Assembly: GCA_033980235.1 (NCBI GenBank)
Contig: CM067070.1
Coordinates: 26,688,627-26,752,626, forward strand
Reading direction: 5' to 3'
Source of the DNA: Diadema setosum
Lineage: Eukaryota; Echinodermata; Echinoidea; Diadematoida; Diadematidae
Length of the DNA: 64,000 nucleotides
The position numbers and the translations under genes are program-made. Below, one piece after another: positions 15,937-26,600 of this stretch (the first letter of the stretch is position 1; every line of letters starts with the position of its first letter). The notes below the pieces were generated by a model. It made no database searches. It saw only the letters and a list, made by a program, of their open reading frames with translations, and was not told the DNA's origin.

Positions 15937-18657
15937 TCACACAGTCAGGCACTCTGTGAATGACAGCAGAAGAGAAGATTCGTAATTTACAAAGAAAATA
16001 TGTGAATTCATCACAACAGTCAAGATTCCATGAACTTGCAGAAGCACCCCCCACCCTTGCCTCTAACAAAAAACAAAGCAAAAAGACATAGCATGCTGGC
16101 CACAGCACTGTGATGTCACATTAGGGACAGGTGTTCTATTGTTCTTAACCTGAAAATGTCGATCATTATTCTGGAATTTTTCTTGTAGGCTCATTTTTTT
16201 CTACAATTCTGCTTTGAGTCAATGCATGACAGAATGAAATTCTAATACATCCATTCTTGCAGAAAAAGTCGGTTCCTTTAAACGAAATCACCAGAAATGT
16301 TCACTTTTGTATTTCTGTATCTAAAGAATAAAAGAAGTGACAAATAAAGTGTCTTTATGAGGCAAAGACAACATTATGGCTGTATGAACAAAGTAACCAT
16401 TTTATGCTGACTTGGCAAACCATTGTAAGTGATTGAATAAGATTTTTTTTTAATTGTTCAAGATCAATAAGGTGAAAGGTCAAAGTTTACGTGACAGAAA
16501 GATTACTTGCATGGCTTTGCCACTCCCTCTTAGCTACCGATGTTCTGTTTTGCTTCTTTTTTTTTCCCCTTTATTTTGTGACAGAGAGCGGCAGAGATAG
16601 AAGACCTTTTCATCGGTTGAATTCCCTATTCACAAGGATTTCTCCTCCTTTTTCTTCTCCCTTGTCTGGTTGTGATAACAAAGCAAGGTAATAGAGCTCC
16701 CTGGAATACCAGATATCATCTATGCTACGGTGATAACCGAGAGACGTCAATTAGGTACAACAAGCTCGGTTACTTGCAAACCTGTCCCTCTGTGCCTGTG
16801 GTTGTCGAGAGTGAAGATTTCTGTGGCCTGTTGGTGAGGCGGTTGTCAAATTCTAGGATAATGACTCCGGACTCAGCGGCAGTGCCGAAATGGGTTTACT
16901 TTCCAGACAACAGATTAACCTGAATAAAGACTCTGTACATCCATGCAAATTGACTTCTGCCGTCCATTATGTTGTCTGTTTGTCAAACTCAGAAGAAGCC
17001 CGCTTAAAATTTCAAATGGAAGAAGATGATGCAAGTCACTGTGACTTACATTCATCCTTCCGTCACACAAAACTGGTGACATTTCATGACTGGATAATGA
17101 CTTATTCCTATTCCTTTCTAGCGATGCTGCAAATATTCTCTCATTCATGTTGGTTAACAGAATATTCTCGCTTGTCTACTCATTAGTACTGCACAATTTT
17201 GCAAACAGAATAACTACTTGTTTCCACCGTGTCATGCTGCATGTAAAGTACAGTGATATTTCCAGCAATTTATAAAAATTATCCTTATAAATGATTATTA
17301 TAATTATTTTGGTTATAGAAGAGGGAGTGCTTTGGACAATATATATATGTGTGTGTTTCCATATATTCATAACAATGAAATAATGATTATGATGATTTAT
17401 TATTATTATTATTATTATTGATATTATTATTATTATCATTATCATCATCATCATCATCATCATTTTGATAATTATCATTATATTATTCACATTTTACAGG
17501 CAATAAAAGAATTCATTTAGATTCTTTTCTTAGTTTATTTCATAAGTCAAGGGACCTGATACATGGAAGATCAAATCCCCTTACTGAGCTCCAGAATCAG
17601 CCACACAAATCCATCACGCCCTCGAAGTGAAATCCTCTAGAACAAACAGCTATGACAGGTTAACGATTGTGGTTTGATTGCCATAATTATAAATTGATGG
17701 CAAAGGTTTGTGCTCCTGGGCTTCGAGCATCAATTTATCAAATCAAAGACTATACCATGGATAATGACTGGGCGGGGTTGGGGGCAGGGGCAATGCGGAC
17801 GCATTGAAATATTAACGCTGATTTATGGAAAAACAAATGACATCTCTGTGAGCACGGCACATTCATTCTAAGATGAAATAATTATCCTCTTCCCAATAAA
17901 ACTTCAAGCACTTTACTTTCTTGCTCTACATAAATATCTGCACTAATCTGCGATAAAAGACTCCATTAACAATTTAAGACATCTGCAATCCTGTACTTTT
18001 GGTCGCCATGGTAGCTACTGTTATTACGAGTTATTATGGGGTTATTATAATCAGTGGGTTTTTTTGTTTTGTTTTTTGCCTAAGTGCTTTTGATAGACAT
18101 CGGAACATGTGAAATTGCGTGCAATGTTCATACCCATTTTTTGTTTTGTGTGTTTTGTTTTATTTATGGAGTCATCAATTTTGCCCCAAATTGTGTGCTA
18201 TAATTATTTTTCTTGCAAATAGCCAGTAGTTGTGTTGTCATCCAGGTTTGGGAGGCATGACTTTTTGCAGAAATGTGTACACTTTTTTCTTAAAAAAAAA
18301 AAAAAAAAAACTACAGAACATTGCCATTCAATCACTAAGCAACACAAGTTATCTGTATGAGGAATGGAATCGCAAGTGAAGCTTTCATTGTATCGTGGCA
18401 TTTGCCGATTTATCAATCAGTTTGGGTGGGTTTGTGCATTTGAGCTTAATACACGAACCTGGCATGCCATCGCCCGAGTCAGACCTGCGAATGTGGCACA
18501 TAAAGAGTTAAACAAATACCTGGTAATATTTTACTAGCACAGTTTTTCTTTCCCAGCCTCCATTTAACAAGCTCTTCACTTCTTTTATATCTTCTTTTCT
18601 TTCCCTTTTTACTTTACTCTTCTCCCCTTTTTCACTCTCTTTCTTCTTCTTTCCACT
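15937..18657. other. Intergenic, TTA/CAT microsatellite
   Basis: Contains a TTA then CAT repeat at 17396-17464 and an A-run at 18292-18310. The stretch 17640-17830 is less AT-rich and has several TAAT cores, but nothing assignable. No gene is supported. Confidence 0.6.
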
Positions 18658-18731
18658 TGAACTCGTTGAGGACGAGTGTGTCTATGGGAAATATGTGTTG
18701 CAGCAATATCAGTCTGTCCTCAACAGGTTAA
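18658..18731. mobile_element. TTAACCC-type mini-MITE, copy 2 (short)
   Basis: A 74 bp copy of the same family. It has GTTGAGGACGAGT at the left, TCTATGGGAAATATGTGTTG in the middle and GTCCTCAACAGGTTAA at the right. The GTATACTC segment of the longer copies is missing. Confidence 0.7.
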
Positions 18732-19598
18732 AAATACCTACGTTTCATGTTGAGAACTGCTATGGACTAACTTCGCACAACTTACACAATAATAGTCAAC
18801 ACATTTCATGTTTTCTCATGACATTCTTGTAGGAGAATTTTCTCCATTTGTTGTGGACTGCTTTTTAGATTATACCCATGAGCTACACATAGCTTGGAAA
18901 GCTGTGGTGTCGTGGCCACCATGCTTTAGGTTCTAGAGGATCTTTTGACAGTAATAATCTGGAGAGTAATGCAACTCCAGAATACAAGCATCTGTTTTTC
19001 CGTATCAATGAAAAATCAATGCAAAGCAAGACATCATAGGTAACTCGAACCAAAAAAGAAAAAAAAAAAGAAGAAAAACAGACATGTGCATTCAATTAAA
19101 AAAAATAAAAATAAAAAAGAGTATGGCAGCATAGTCCCATGAAAACAAACCTCAGAAACAGCGAGAGCCGTGCAAAATTATTGTAAACTTAAATCTTTAA
19201 ATCAACTCTTCCAAAATACAAAGATCATTTAACCACTCTTCATATACTGAGGCTCTGAGCTACGACAAAGTTGAAAATACAACTCGGTGAAACTCTCGTC
19301 GCCATAGAAACGGCAAAAAATACCTCCTGATTGATATCAAGAGAGAAATCTTTACAGCGCTTCACACAAGGAAAGACAAATGGGAAAACATAATATGTGA
19401 AAGTGTTGTATATAAATAGAGTTATTGGCATGCAGTGTGACTAGTGCACATGTGCCTTCCAAATAAAAAGAAAAGATACATATATATCTATGATCATTTA
19501 TAAACAGAATCAATAAGTAAAACCATCATTATGATAATAAGCTTCCACAGAGTAATCGAATATTGCAAATCAATAATGCATCCAATCAGTGTACGTCT
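18732..19598. other. Intergenic, no recognised feature
   Basis: AT-rich, with A-rich homopolymer stretches near 19050-19120 and an X-box-like motif GTCGCCATAGAAAC at 19298-19311. No gene is supported. Confidence 0.6.
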
Positions 19599-19818
19599 GT
19601 ACTGTAAAAGCGGAACTTTTCGCATCAGTTGATTTTTTTGTGCCCGGCCAAGAACGGTGAATTTTGTTTGCTTCTAATTCTACGAAATCAAAACCTGAAC
19701 AGGTATTACACACACAGCACGCAAAGATATTCATGTGCTTTTATTTTCATGCTAGTTGCACGTCACGCAAAATGTGCAAAAAATTTCGGTACCGCACAAA
19801 TTTCCACTTTCACAGTAC
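19599..19818. mobile_element. TACTGTAAAAG MITE, copy 1
   Basis: The left end GTACTGTAAAAGCGGAACTT continues to TTCGC. Read inverted, the right end is GTACTGTGAAAGTGGAAATT. The left inner part has a GTGCCCGGCCAAGAACGG block, comparable to ccgggaaagaag in the element at 56923-57121. Confidence 0.75.
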
Positions 19819-20049
19819 ATGAATGTGAGAGAGAGGATGCACTCTTGCAATCAGAGGGAGTCATGAATAAATAATCGAGTCATAAATAAATAATTAGCTG
19901 TGTGACCTGTTGATGAGCTAGACATGAGCTATATATTAGCATATAAGATACACGCATTGTGGATATTGCAAACAGAGAATGCACAGACTCCACACACATA
20001 TGGACACACACTTGTGTGTGGTCAACATCACTGTATTCTCTATGGCCTA
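19819..20049. other. Intergenic, no recognised feature
   Basis: AT-rich spacer with a short ACACACTTGTGTGT palindrome near 20005-20020. Confidence 0.55.
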
Positions 20050-20410
20050 GTTGCTGACTGAAAACATGGAGTCAGTAGACTCACACCCTTCTGCTTCTAA
20101 GCCCTTGATTCAAAAGGACTTGTGACCCGCACTGTCACGCCATCAAACTTAACACTCAATGAGACTGTGTATACATTCCGTATCCGCAACATACAGCATC
20201 ACTCCAACACCACTGTGGCCCCCGATGACTTAACTGTTGACTGAGAACAAGAAAGGCATTAATGCTGAACACAGAAAGTGGAGTATATGTACACTGTAAT
20301 TCCCTTCTGCTTCTAAGCTGAGGATTACATGTACAAGGACTTGTGACCCCAACTGCCATGCTGCCCAAATAAACTCTCATATGAGATTGTGTGTACATTT
20401 TGTACGCACA
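20050..20410. repeat. Diverged 216-222 bp tandem duplication
   Basis: CCCTTCTGCTTCTAAGC occurs at 20086 and 20302, each followed by AAGGACTTGTGACCC and, further on, GAGA(C/T)TGTGT(A/G)TACATT. Two old tandem copies are implied. No open frame is conserved between them. Confidence 0.65.
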
Positions 20411-23206
20411 AAATTTTCTCAAACCCCAGATTTGCGCAGGTATGTCAAGGCGCATGCTAAGCTTGGTGCGTAATTGAAACATAATTGCATTCACTCATTA
20501 AGAACTGGCAGTTTCTGTATGCCATGCACTACGAGAAAACGTCTCTCACAGCTAGCTCCCTTCTTTTGTTCAGACTAATTACCCATTTCAATATGGGGGA
20601 CAGCTGGAGAGCAAATATTTGTCCTCCACTTTCCGATCACTTACGGCATGCGGAGGCGTGTGCAGCACCCGACATGCATTAAGCCTTTGTGTGCTTCGAG
20701 GGCCGATTGGCGCAGAAAATCCTCATAGCATTGTACACACTGTCCAAAGTCCCTGGGACAGAAAAGGGTTAATGCCTGACATCACTGTAGAAAATTCTAC
20801 ACATCATTGGTTCAGGGTCTTAATTGATGTTTTCTGTGTTAATGTAATTACCGTCGCTCTGTGCTTGAAACTTCAAAGGTATTAATATGATATGACAAGA
20901 ATGCATCTTAGATTGAAAGGGAGAGAGAAAATCCTTACTATGTCAGATTGAAAAAGTGTAAAATAAAAATAATACCAAATGTTCCATCCCCCCCCCAAAA
21001 AAAAAAGTGACAAAAATAAAAATCATGTTTTTGATTTGTCTGATAAACAAAAACAAACAAAAAAAAATCAAATGGATAAGCACAAGGAAAAACACAACAA
21101 CAACAGAGACTAACAAACCCTAAGACACGATAACTCTAGCACCCTAGCTGCAACTGACTGCAGAAACCTGCTATCAAACTGATTTGCATAAAATCATACA
21201 CGAAAATATCATATTTCTTTCCTCATATTCAGAATACGAGATGAAATACCACAAGTTTTTTTCTTTTCTCTCTGTCTCAGATTCTGATACATAATGACAT
21301 TTCAATTCATTAAGATGTTCTGTCGATAGACATCGAATACATCATCTGCTAGCTAATTCTCTGCATTTCACAAGTGCAAATATACAGGGATATTAAAGTG
21401 TGATCACAATCTGTCGGAAATATATTATAGCAAAATAGGCAAATGATGCGATCAAAATGTACACATATAGGCAGTAGCAGTAACCACATATTTTCTTGTG
21501 TAAAGAGAAGCAAATTATACATACAAGAACATTAAAATTCATATATTATATATATATCTATATATCTCAACTGAATAAAAAAATGAAATCATATCTACAT
21601 TCATCTATGCTTCAACAACAACAAACACAAATTTCTGCATACACAATGACAATCATAGTAAGGCATTTGAGAACATTTTTCGAAGATGAAAGCATGACAT
21701 AGGCCTAATCACATCACTCAACATCCATTCAGTTTCAAATGGATAAAATGTTTTGAAGTACAACTAAACCCCTTTTAACACCAGAAGTATTCAGGCACAA
21801 ATCTCAGATATATTTCCACTTTTCTGGAAAGAATAATAATGAAAAAAAATGAAGAAAATATGGATAATCCTGTCAAATGCAGAACGGTCAATACAGTAGA
21901 TTAACAGTCCTTACAAATAAAATCCCAAGTGGAAGATAAAGAAGGCGAACACTTCAACTTAGTGGAAAATTCCTTTGGCAACTAAGTTCTTTGTTTTGTC
22001 CCTCATTCCATAAGCATCGAGCAGGGAAAAAATCACAACTTCAGTAAGCAGTCCTTCATGCCGTACTCAAACAGTCCTGTCCTTTAACCAGAAATAAATA
22101 AACTTTTGTTGTTTTTTCGTTCATCAAATGTATCAATTTCTCTAAATCATACAGCTGTTTTGCTATTAAAAATTATTTATAATAAAAATAACGAGTATGT
22201 ATTCATTGTAAATAAGCTGCAAATTTGCACAATTTTCCTGCGCAATCTGACACAGTTATTTGACGACAGTATGCGGTCCAACTTAAAAGTCCATCCAGTA
22301 AAGAAATTTTCCATGAGGATTTCAGATGTAGTGTTATGCAAAGATATTAACAGAAATTCACCTATCAAGGCAATCCCATTCAAACTCGTCCAGCGCTACA
22401 CGAACCCTGGCCGGCAATCCCCGAGCACCATCAGACTCGGGTATAGTTGCCCGGTCTGGCGTTCACGAATATCTTGGCCCTTGGAAATATGCTGAGCTCT
22501 ATGACACTATTCAAAATCAGCTTCCAACCTGCAAACCAGTGTCCCATGCATAGACATTGATGTATGCACAGATTCAGTATATTATAAATCCAAAGTGAAG
22601 CTGAGTACTGGACCTAAAACCATAAAAGACTGTGACAGCCAAAAATTTCGCTCATCTCTAATGCTCTCTTACAGCCTGTTTCAAAGTTTTATTCTGCAAA
22701 TTGGCCGCCATCGTCTATTCCTCAGCATCCCCTGTGAAGTTGCTTTGGACATTTTGGTTTTTTAATTTATTGTTTCCTTCTCCCCCTAAAGACTACTTGA
22801 AGAAACAGCGCAAGTAAATTGCCAGCCATTCCTAAGCTGGGTGTGGGGCTCTCACATCCACCCACACACGACACCTACAGTGGCTACGGCACATAAAATA
22901 TGCATAAATATGGCAGCGGAAGCAAATGTCCCAATTTTGCACGGTGCGGGGGTTAAATTGGCCCCTTGGTACATCCCGCGGGTCGTTAATTTGCATTTTG
23001 ATGATCACTCCGCACTCGACGGAAGTACATTCAAAGGGAGAGTAGTCATGATGTACAGATATTTTTCTTGTGTCGGCACGAAGCTTAATCTGTAATATTG
23101 GGCAGCTGAGTAGAGGCACACTTCCATCGTGAAAAAGAGGAGCATTCTCATTGATAATATCATATATATTTTGTCTTTCCCTCTTTCTCTTTTTCACAAG
23201 GAAGGA
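20411..23206. other. Intergenic, downstream of LIPE
   Basis: AT-rich non-coding sequence with A-runs near 20996-21006 and 21060-21068 and a TA stretch at 21541-21566. The part nearest 23.2 kb may be LIPE 3' UTR if a distal poly(A) site is used. No independent gene is supported. Confidence 0.55.
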
Positions 23207-23212
23207 TTTATT
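23207..23212 (-). promoter_or_regulatory. LIPE: Candidate LIPE polyadenylation signal
   Basis: TTTATT on the plus strand is AATAAA on the minus strand, about 200 bases after the LIPE stop codon. It is the first perfect hexamer after the stop, and would give a 3' UTR of about 220 bases. Further hexamers lie downstream, so alternatives are possible. Confidence 0.45.
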
Positions 23213-23408
23213 GCCTTTCTTGCTCTCATGGGGTGGCATATTTACGACAGAAGAATCAAAAGGGAGCTAAGAAGAAGAACTCTTCACGCATACACTTTTT
23301 TTTGTGTCCAATGGATTATAGGATGAAACCGGCGAACACCGATGAGTGTTTGGTATTTGTGGCAAACCACTCTCTGCATGGAAAAAAAAGAAGAAGAGAC
23401 GAACTGCG

Positions 23409-23636
23409 TCATTCTCCCAACGTCTCGAACTCGTCGTCGTGGAAACCGTAGAGCACGTGCATGATGTGGCGGACGCAGACCATGGATGCCTCCTTGCACT
23501 CCTTGCCGACCGTGGAGAAGTTGAGGAACCCGTGGGGGAGGTGGTCGATGACCTCCAGGAAGACAGGTCGGCCTATCGAGCGCAGCTTCTTGGCGAAGCT
23601 CACCGAGTCGTCCAACAGCGGGTCCAATGCGCAGGC
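23409..23636 (-). CDS. LIPE: LIPE terminal exon: catalytic Asp and His
   Basis: The exon encodes [40 protein letters not shown] and a short tail ending ETLGE before TGA. Asp5 of the exon (ALDP) and His35 (LPHGF) are the acid and base of the triad by alignment to mammalian HSL. The C-terminus is about 26 residues shorter than the human one, lacking its Gly-rich tail. Confidence 0.96.
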   Translation of the reverse strand, partial: ACALDPLLDDSVSFAKKLRSIGRPVFLEVIDHLPHGFLNFSTVGKECKEASMVCVRHIMHVLYGFHDDEFETLGE

Positions 23637-26600
23637 CTGGGAAGGCGGGAGGGGTGGGGAAAGGAATGACCATTAAAAACCACAATCAGCGGAGAAGAAG
23701 ACGGACTAGAAGATATCTTATACAAGCCAGGGCTGCACTCTTACCATCTTTTTCTACTGGTCCCATCTGCCCCTGTCAGACCAGTAAGTACCCATTTTTC
23801 CATTTTTTACTGGTCCGAACCTAAAACTCGTTCGTCCTTCCAATTCATAACATTCTTGCTTTGCGTTGATTACCAATGATTAATTTGGCGCTTGTGTACT
23901 GCAATGTTTGGCAATTTGTCAATCAGTTGGGATGTAAAATTTCCTGGTCCTGATCGTTTTGTTTTTTGTTTTTGGGGTTTTTTTTGACAGGCCCTGACAA
24001 TGTTATCTCTCTTTTTTTTTTACTACTCATGTTGGACCAGCAGATTTGACAATTCCTGAAAGATACTGGCCCGGCAGTGATTTTTCCGGTCTGGGACCGT
24101 CAGGTCAGTGCCAGTGTTAAGCATTACACAAGCAGACTAGGAAGAAGGAGATACATGGGTGGGATGGTAAAACTGGAGACAAGAGACGAGACAACATTTT
24201 GGGGTTGATGGGAAAAAAGAAGACAGAGAGAAGCAGAAGAAGGAATGGAGGAATTGGTACATGCGAAAAAAAGAGCCAAGAGACGAAAAGAGATTTGAAA
24301 ATGAAAGAGTGACAGAGAGACAAATATTTAGAAAAAAAACAGTTGTGAAAGACAAAGCAAAAAGCGGAGACAAGCAGATGAATAGATCCAAAAACAAGAG
24401 ACCCGCGGGTCTAGCGCTCACCTGAGTATTGCAAGTTCTCCTTTCACGCAGTCACTAATCTAAATTATTCACAACTCTATCAAAAATTGACCAGGCATTC
24501 TCAAGTAGAAGATGAAAATGTACAATAAGGGCCCAAATTTTTTAAGATTTCTTAATTTGGGGGGATTGGGGCCCCCTGGGGCCCTCTGGGTGGGGCATGG
24601 TGCTCATTTTGATAAATTGAAATCCTGACCCCCTAGGGATGCTACTTGCCAAGTTTGACGAAAATCCATCATGAGGTTTTCAGGAAGAAGATGAAAATAT
24701 ACATTTCAGGCCCCCATTTGGACCTTCCCAACCACCATCACTTCTGGTTCTAGAGAAGAAGATTTTTACAGATTCCTTAATTTTGGGGGGTTTGGGCCCC
24801 CTTGGGGCCCCCCTGGGTGGGGCATGGTGCCCACTTTAACAAATTGAGTTCCTAACCCCCTAGGGATGCTACCTGCCAAGTTTGATGAAAATCGGTCTTG
24901 GGGTTTTCAAGAAGAAGATGAGAAATTAAAAAGTTTACGCACGACGCACGACGCACGACGGACGCCGGACGAAGGGCGATCGCAATAGCTCACTTGAGCC
25001 TTTGGCTCAGGTGAGCTAAAAAATCCAAGAAAAAAAAAAACACTTCCTCTACAGGGCATGAAACATGCATAGGACACTGCCAAAGCACATGGGTAAATGC
25101 AATCCCATGAATATATTATTTACGAGCCCCCTCGCACGAAGCTTAGCTCAGCTACTTGACAATTCCAATATAATGTACGCAGAATGGGAATCTGGCTGAT
25201 CAGAGTAATGCACTGGCTTTTAAAAATGTAGATCTGATAAACATGTGTGCAGCCAGAGCTTCTAATGGGATGCACTACAGATTGGAAAAGATTTGTGAGT
25301 GTTTGGCCGAAATATGACATTGGCATGTCACCTGTACCAACAAAATATGATCAGATTGGGTTATGCGACAAGAAAAGAACTATCCATGATGGGAAAGCGA
25401 TTTTAAAGAGAAAGGGAAAGTTAAACATGTACGTGGCATATACATGTCAGTACAAAGTCAGTGAAGAAATGCATTTGTTGAAGCATCAAGAAGGCATGCA
25501 GGATTATAAAAAAAAAAAGGACAGGAAAGAAGGAAGTTAGATATAAAACGGAAATGCTGCAATAAAGGGGAAGTTTCCCCCAAATGTACATGTGGACTGA
25601 GCGAATGCAGCCATATCAGTAGAACGCATCAGTGAAAGTCTGACAATAGTCGGACTATCCCTTCAAAAGTTATGACCTTTTCAAGTTTCTGTGCGGCCAT
25701 TGCTGGATGAGAAGATGAGTAGTGTGTGACATCACAGCAGAAAAATGATATAAAAATATAAAAGGAATTCTGCAAAATTTTACTTTTCTAGCACACTGAA
25801 AAAGGAATTGACTTACCTCTTTCGGAAAGCAGGTGAAATATTACCCTTATTACATATCAATGACACATCAAAGGAATGTGTGCTTTTCGTTAAAAAATAC
25901 AATTTTGTGAAATTCTCTTTATATTTACCTTTACATATCGCTGTTATGCAATGGCGTCATAAACTGTTGTAGTCTTCTTATCTAGCCATGGCGACACCAA
26001 ACATCTGAACATTCATATCTCCTGAATAGATTGCCTGATTTTTCTTCAAGTTTCAATGATGTCTTCTACTAATATTACTGCATTCACATAATCCATACGA
26101 CTATGCTCATTTGGGGAAAAATTCCCCTTTTATATATAATTGCCATTCAAACTACTCAAACTATCCAACTTGCTGGATTTCAGCAAGTACATTTCTGCTA
26201 ATACTTGATTGATTTCTCAAAATTTTAGTTGACACCAATCCAAGTCACTTACAATGATGTGAACTGGTGGTAGGCCTTTGAGGAGCTCCTCATCCGATAA
26301 CAGCGGCGACACGTAAGGGTTCCACATAATGGGTGCATCACGGAACAACCTGATCGGCGAGTTAACAAAGGAGGTAGGGGTGCGTACTCCGTCCGCACCC
26401 CCCTGCTCTGCACTCTTGGAAAAGTCCAGATGGAGGTCATCCCTGTTTTTGATGGACTTCGGAAGGGCGTCGGCAGGGTAGGGCGGCGGGATGCGGTCGG
26501 CCTCCGGTTTGGAGTCCTGCGAGTCCTCGTCGCCGCCCGGAAGACTGTGGGGGTGCTCCGCCGAGGTCGGAGGGTGGGAGGGGTCGAAGATCGCCACGGA

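Larger units (their letters stand above)
23637..26252 (-). other. LIPE: LIPE last intron, repeat-filled
   Basis: The intron holds a TIR-like relic (23727-24118), the GAGCTCACCTGAGCC-type element (24393-25020) and an AAAGGGG-ended MITE (25562-26132). The acceptor is ccgccttcccag and the donor gtaagt. No coding sequence is seen. Confidence 0.9.
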
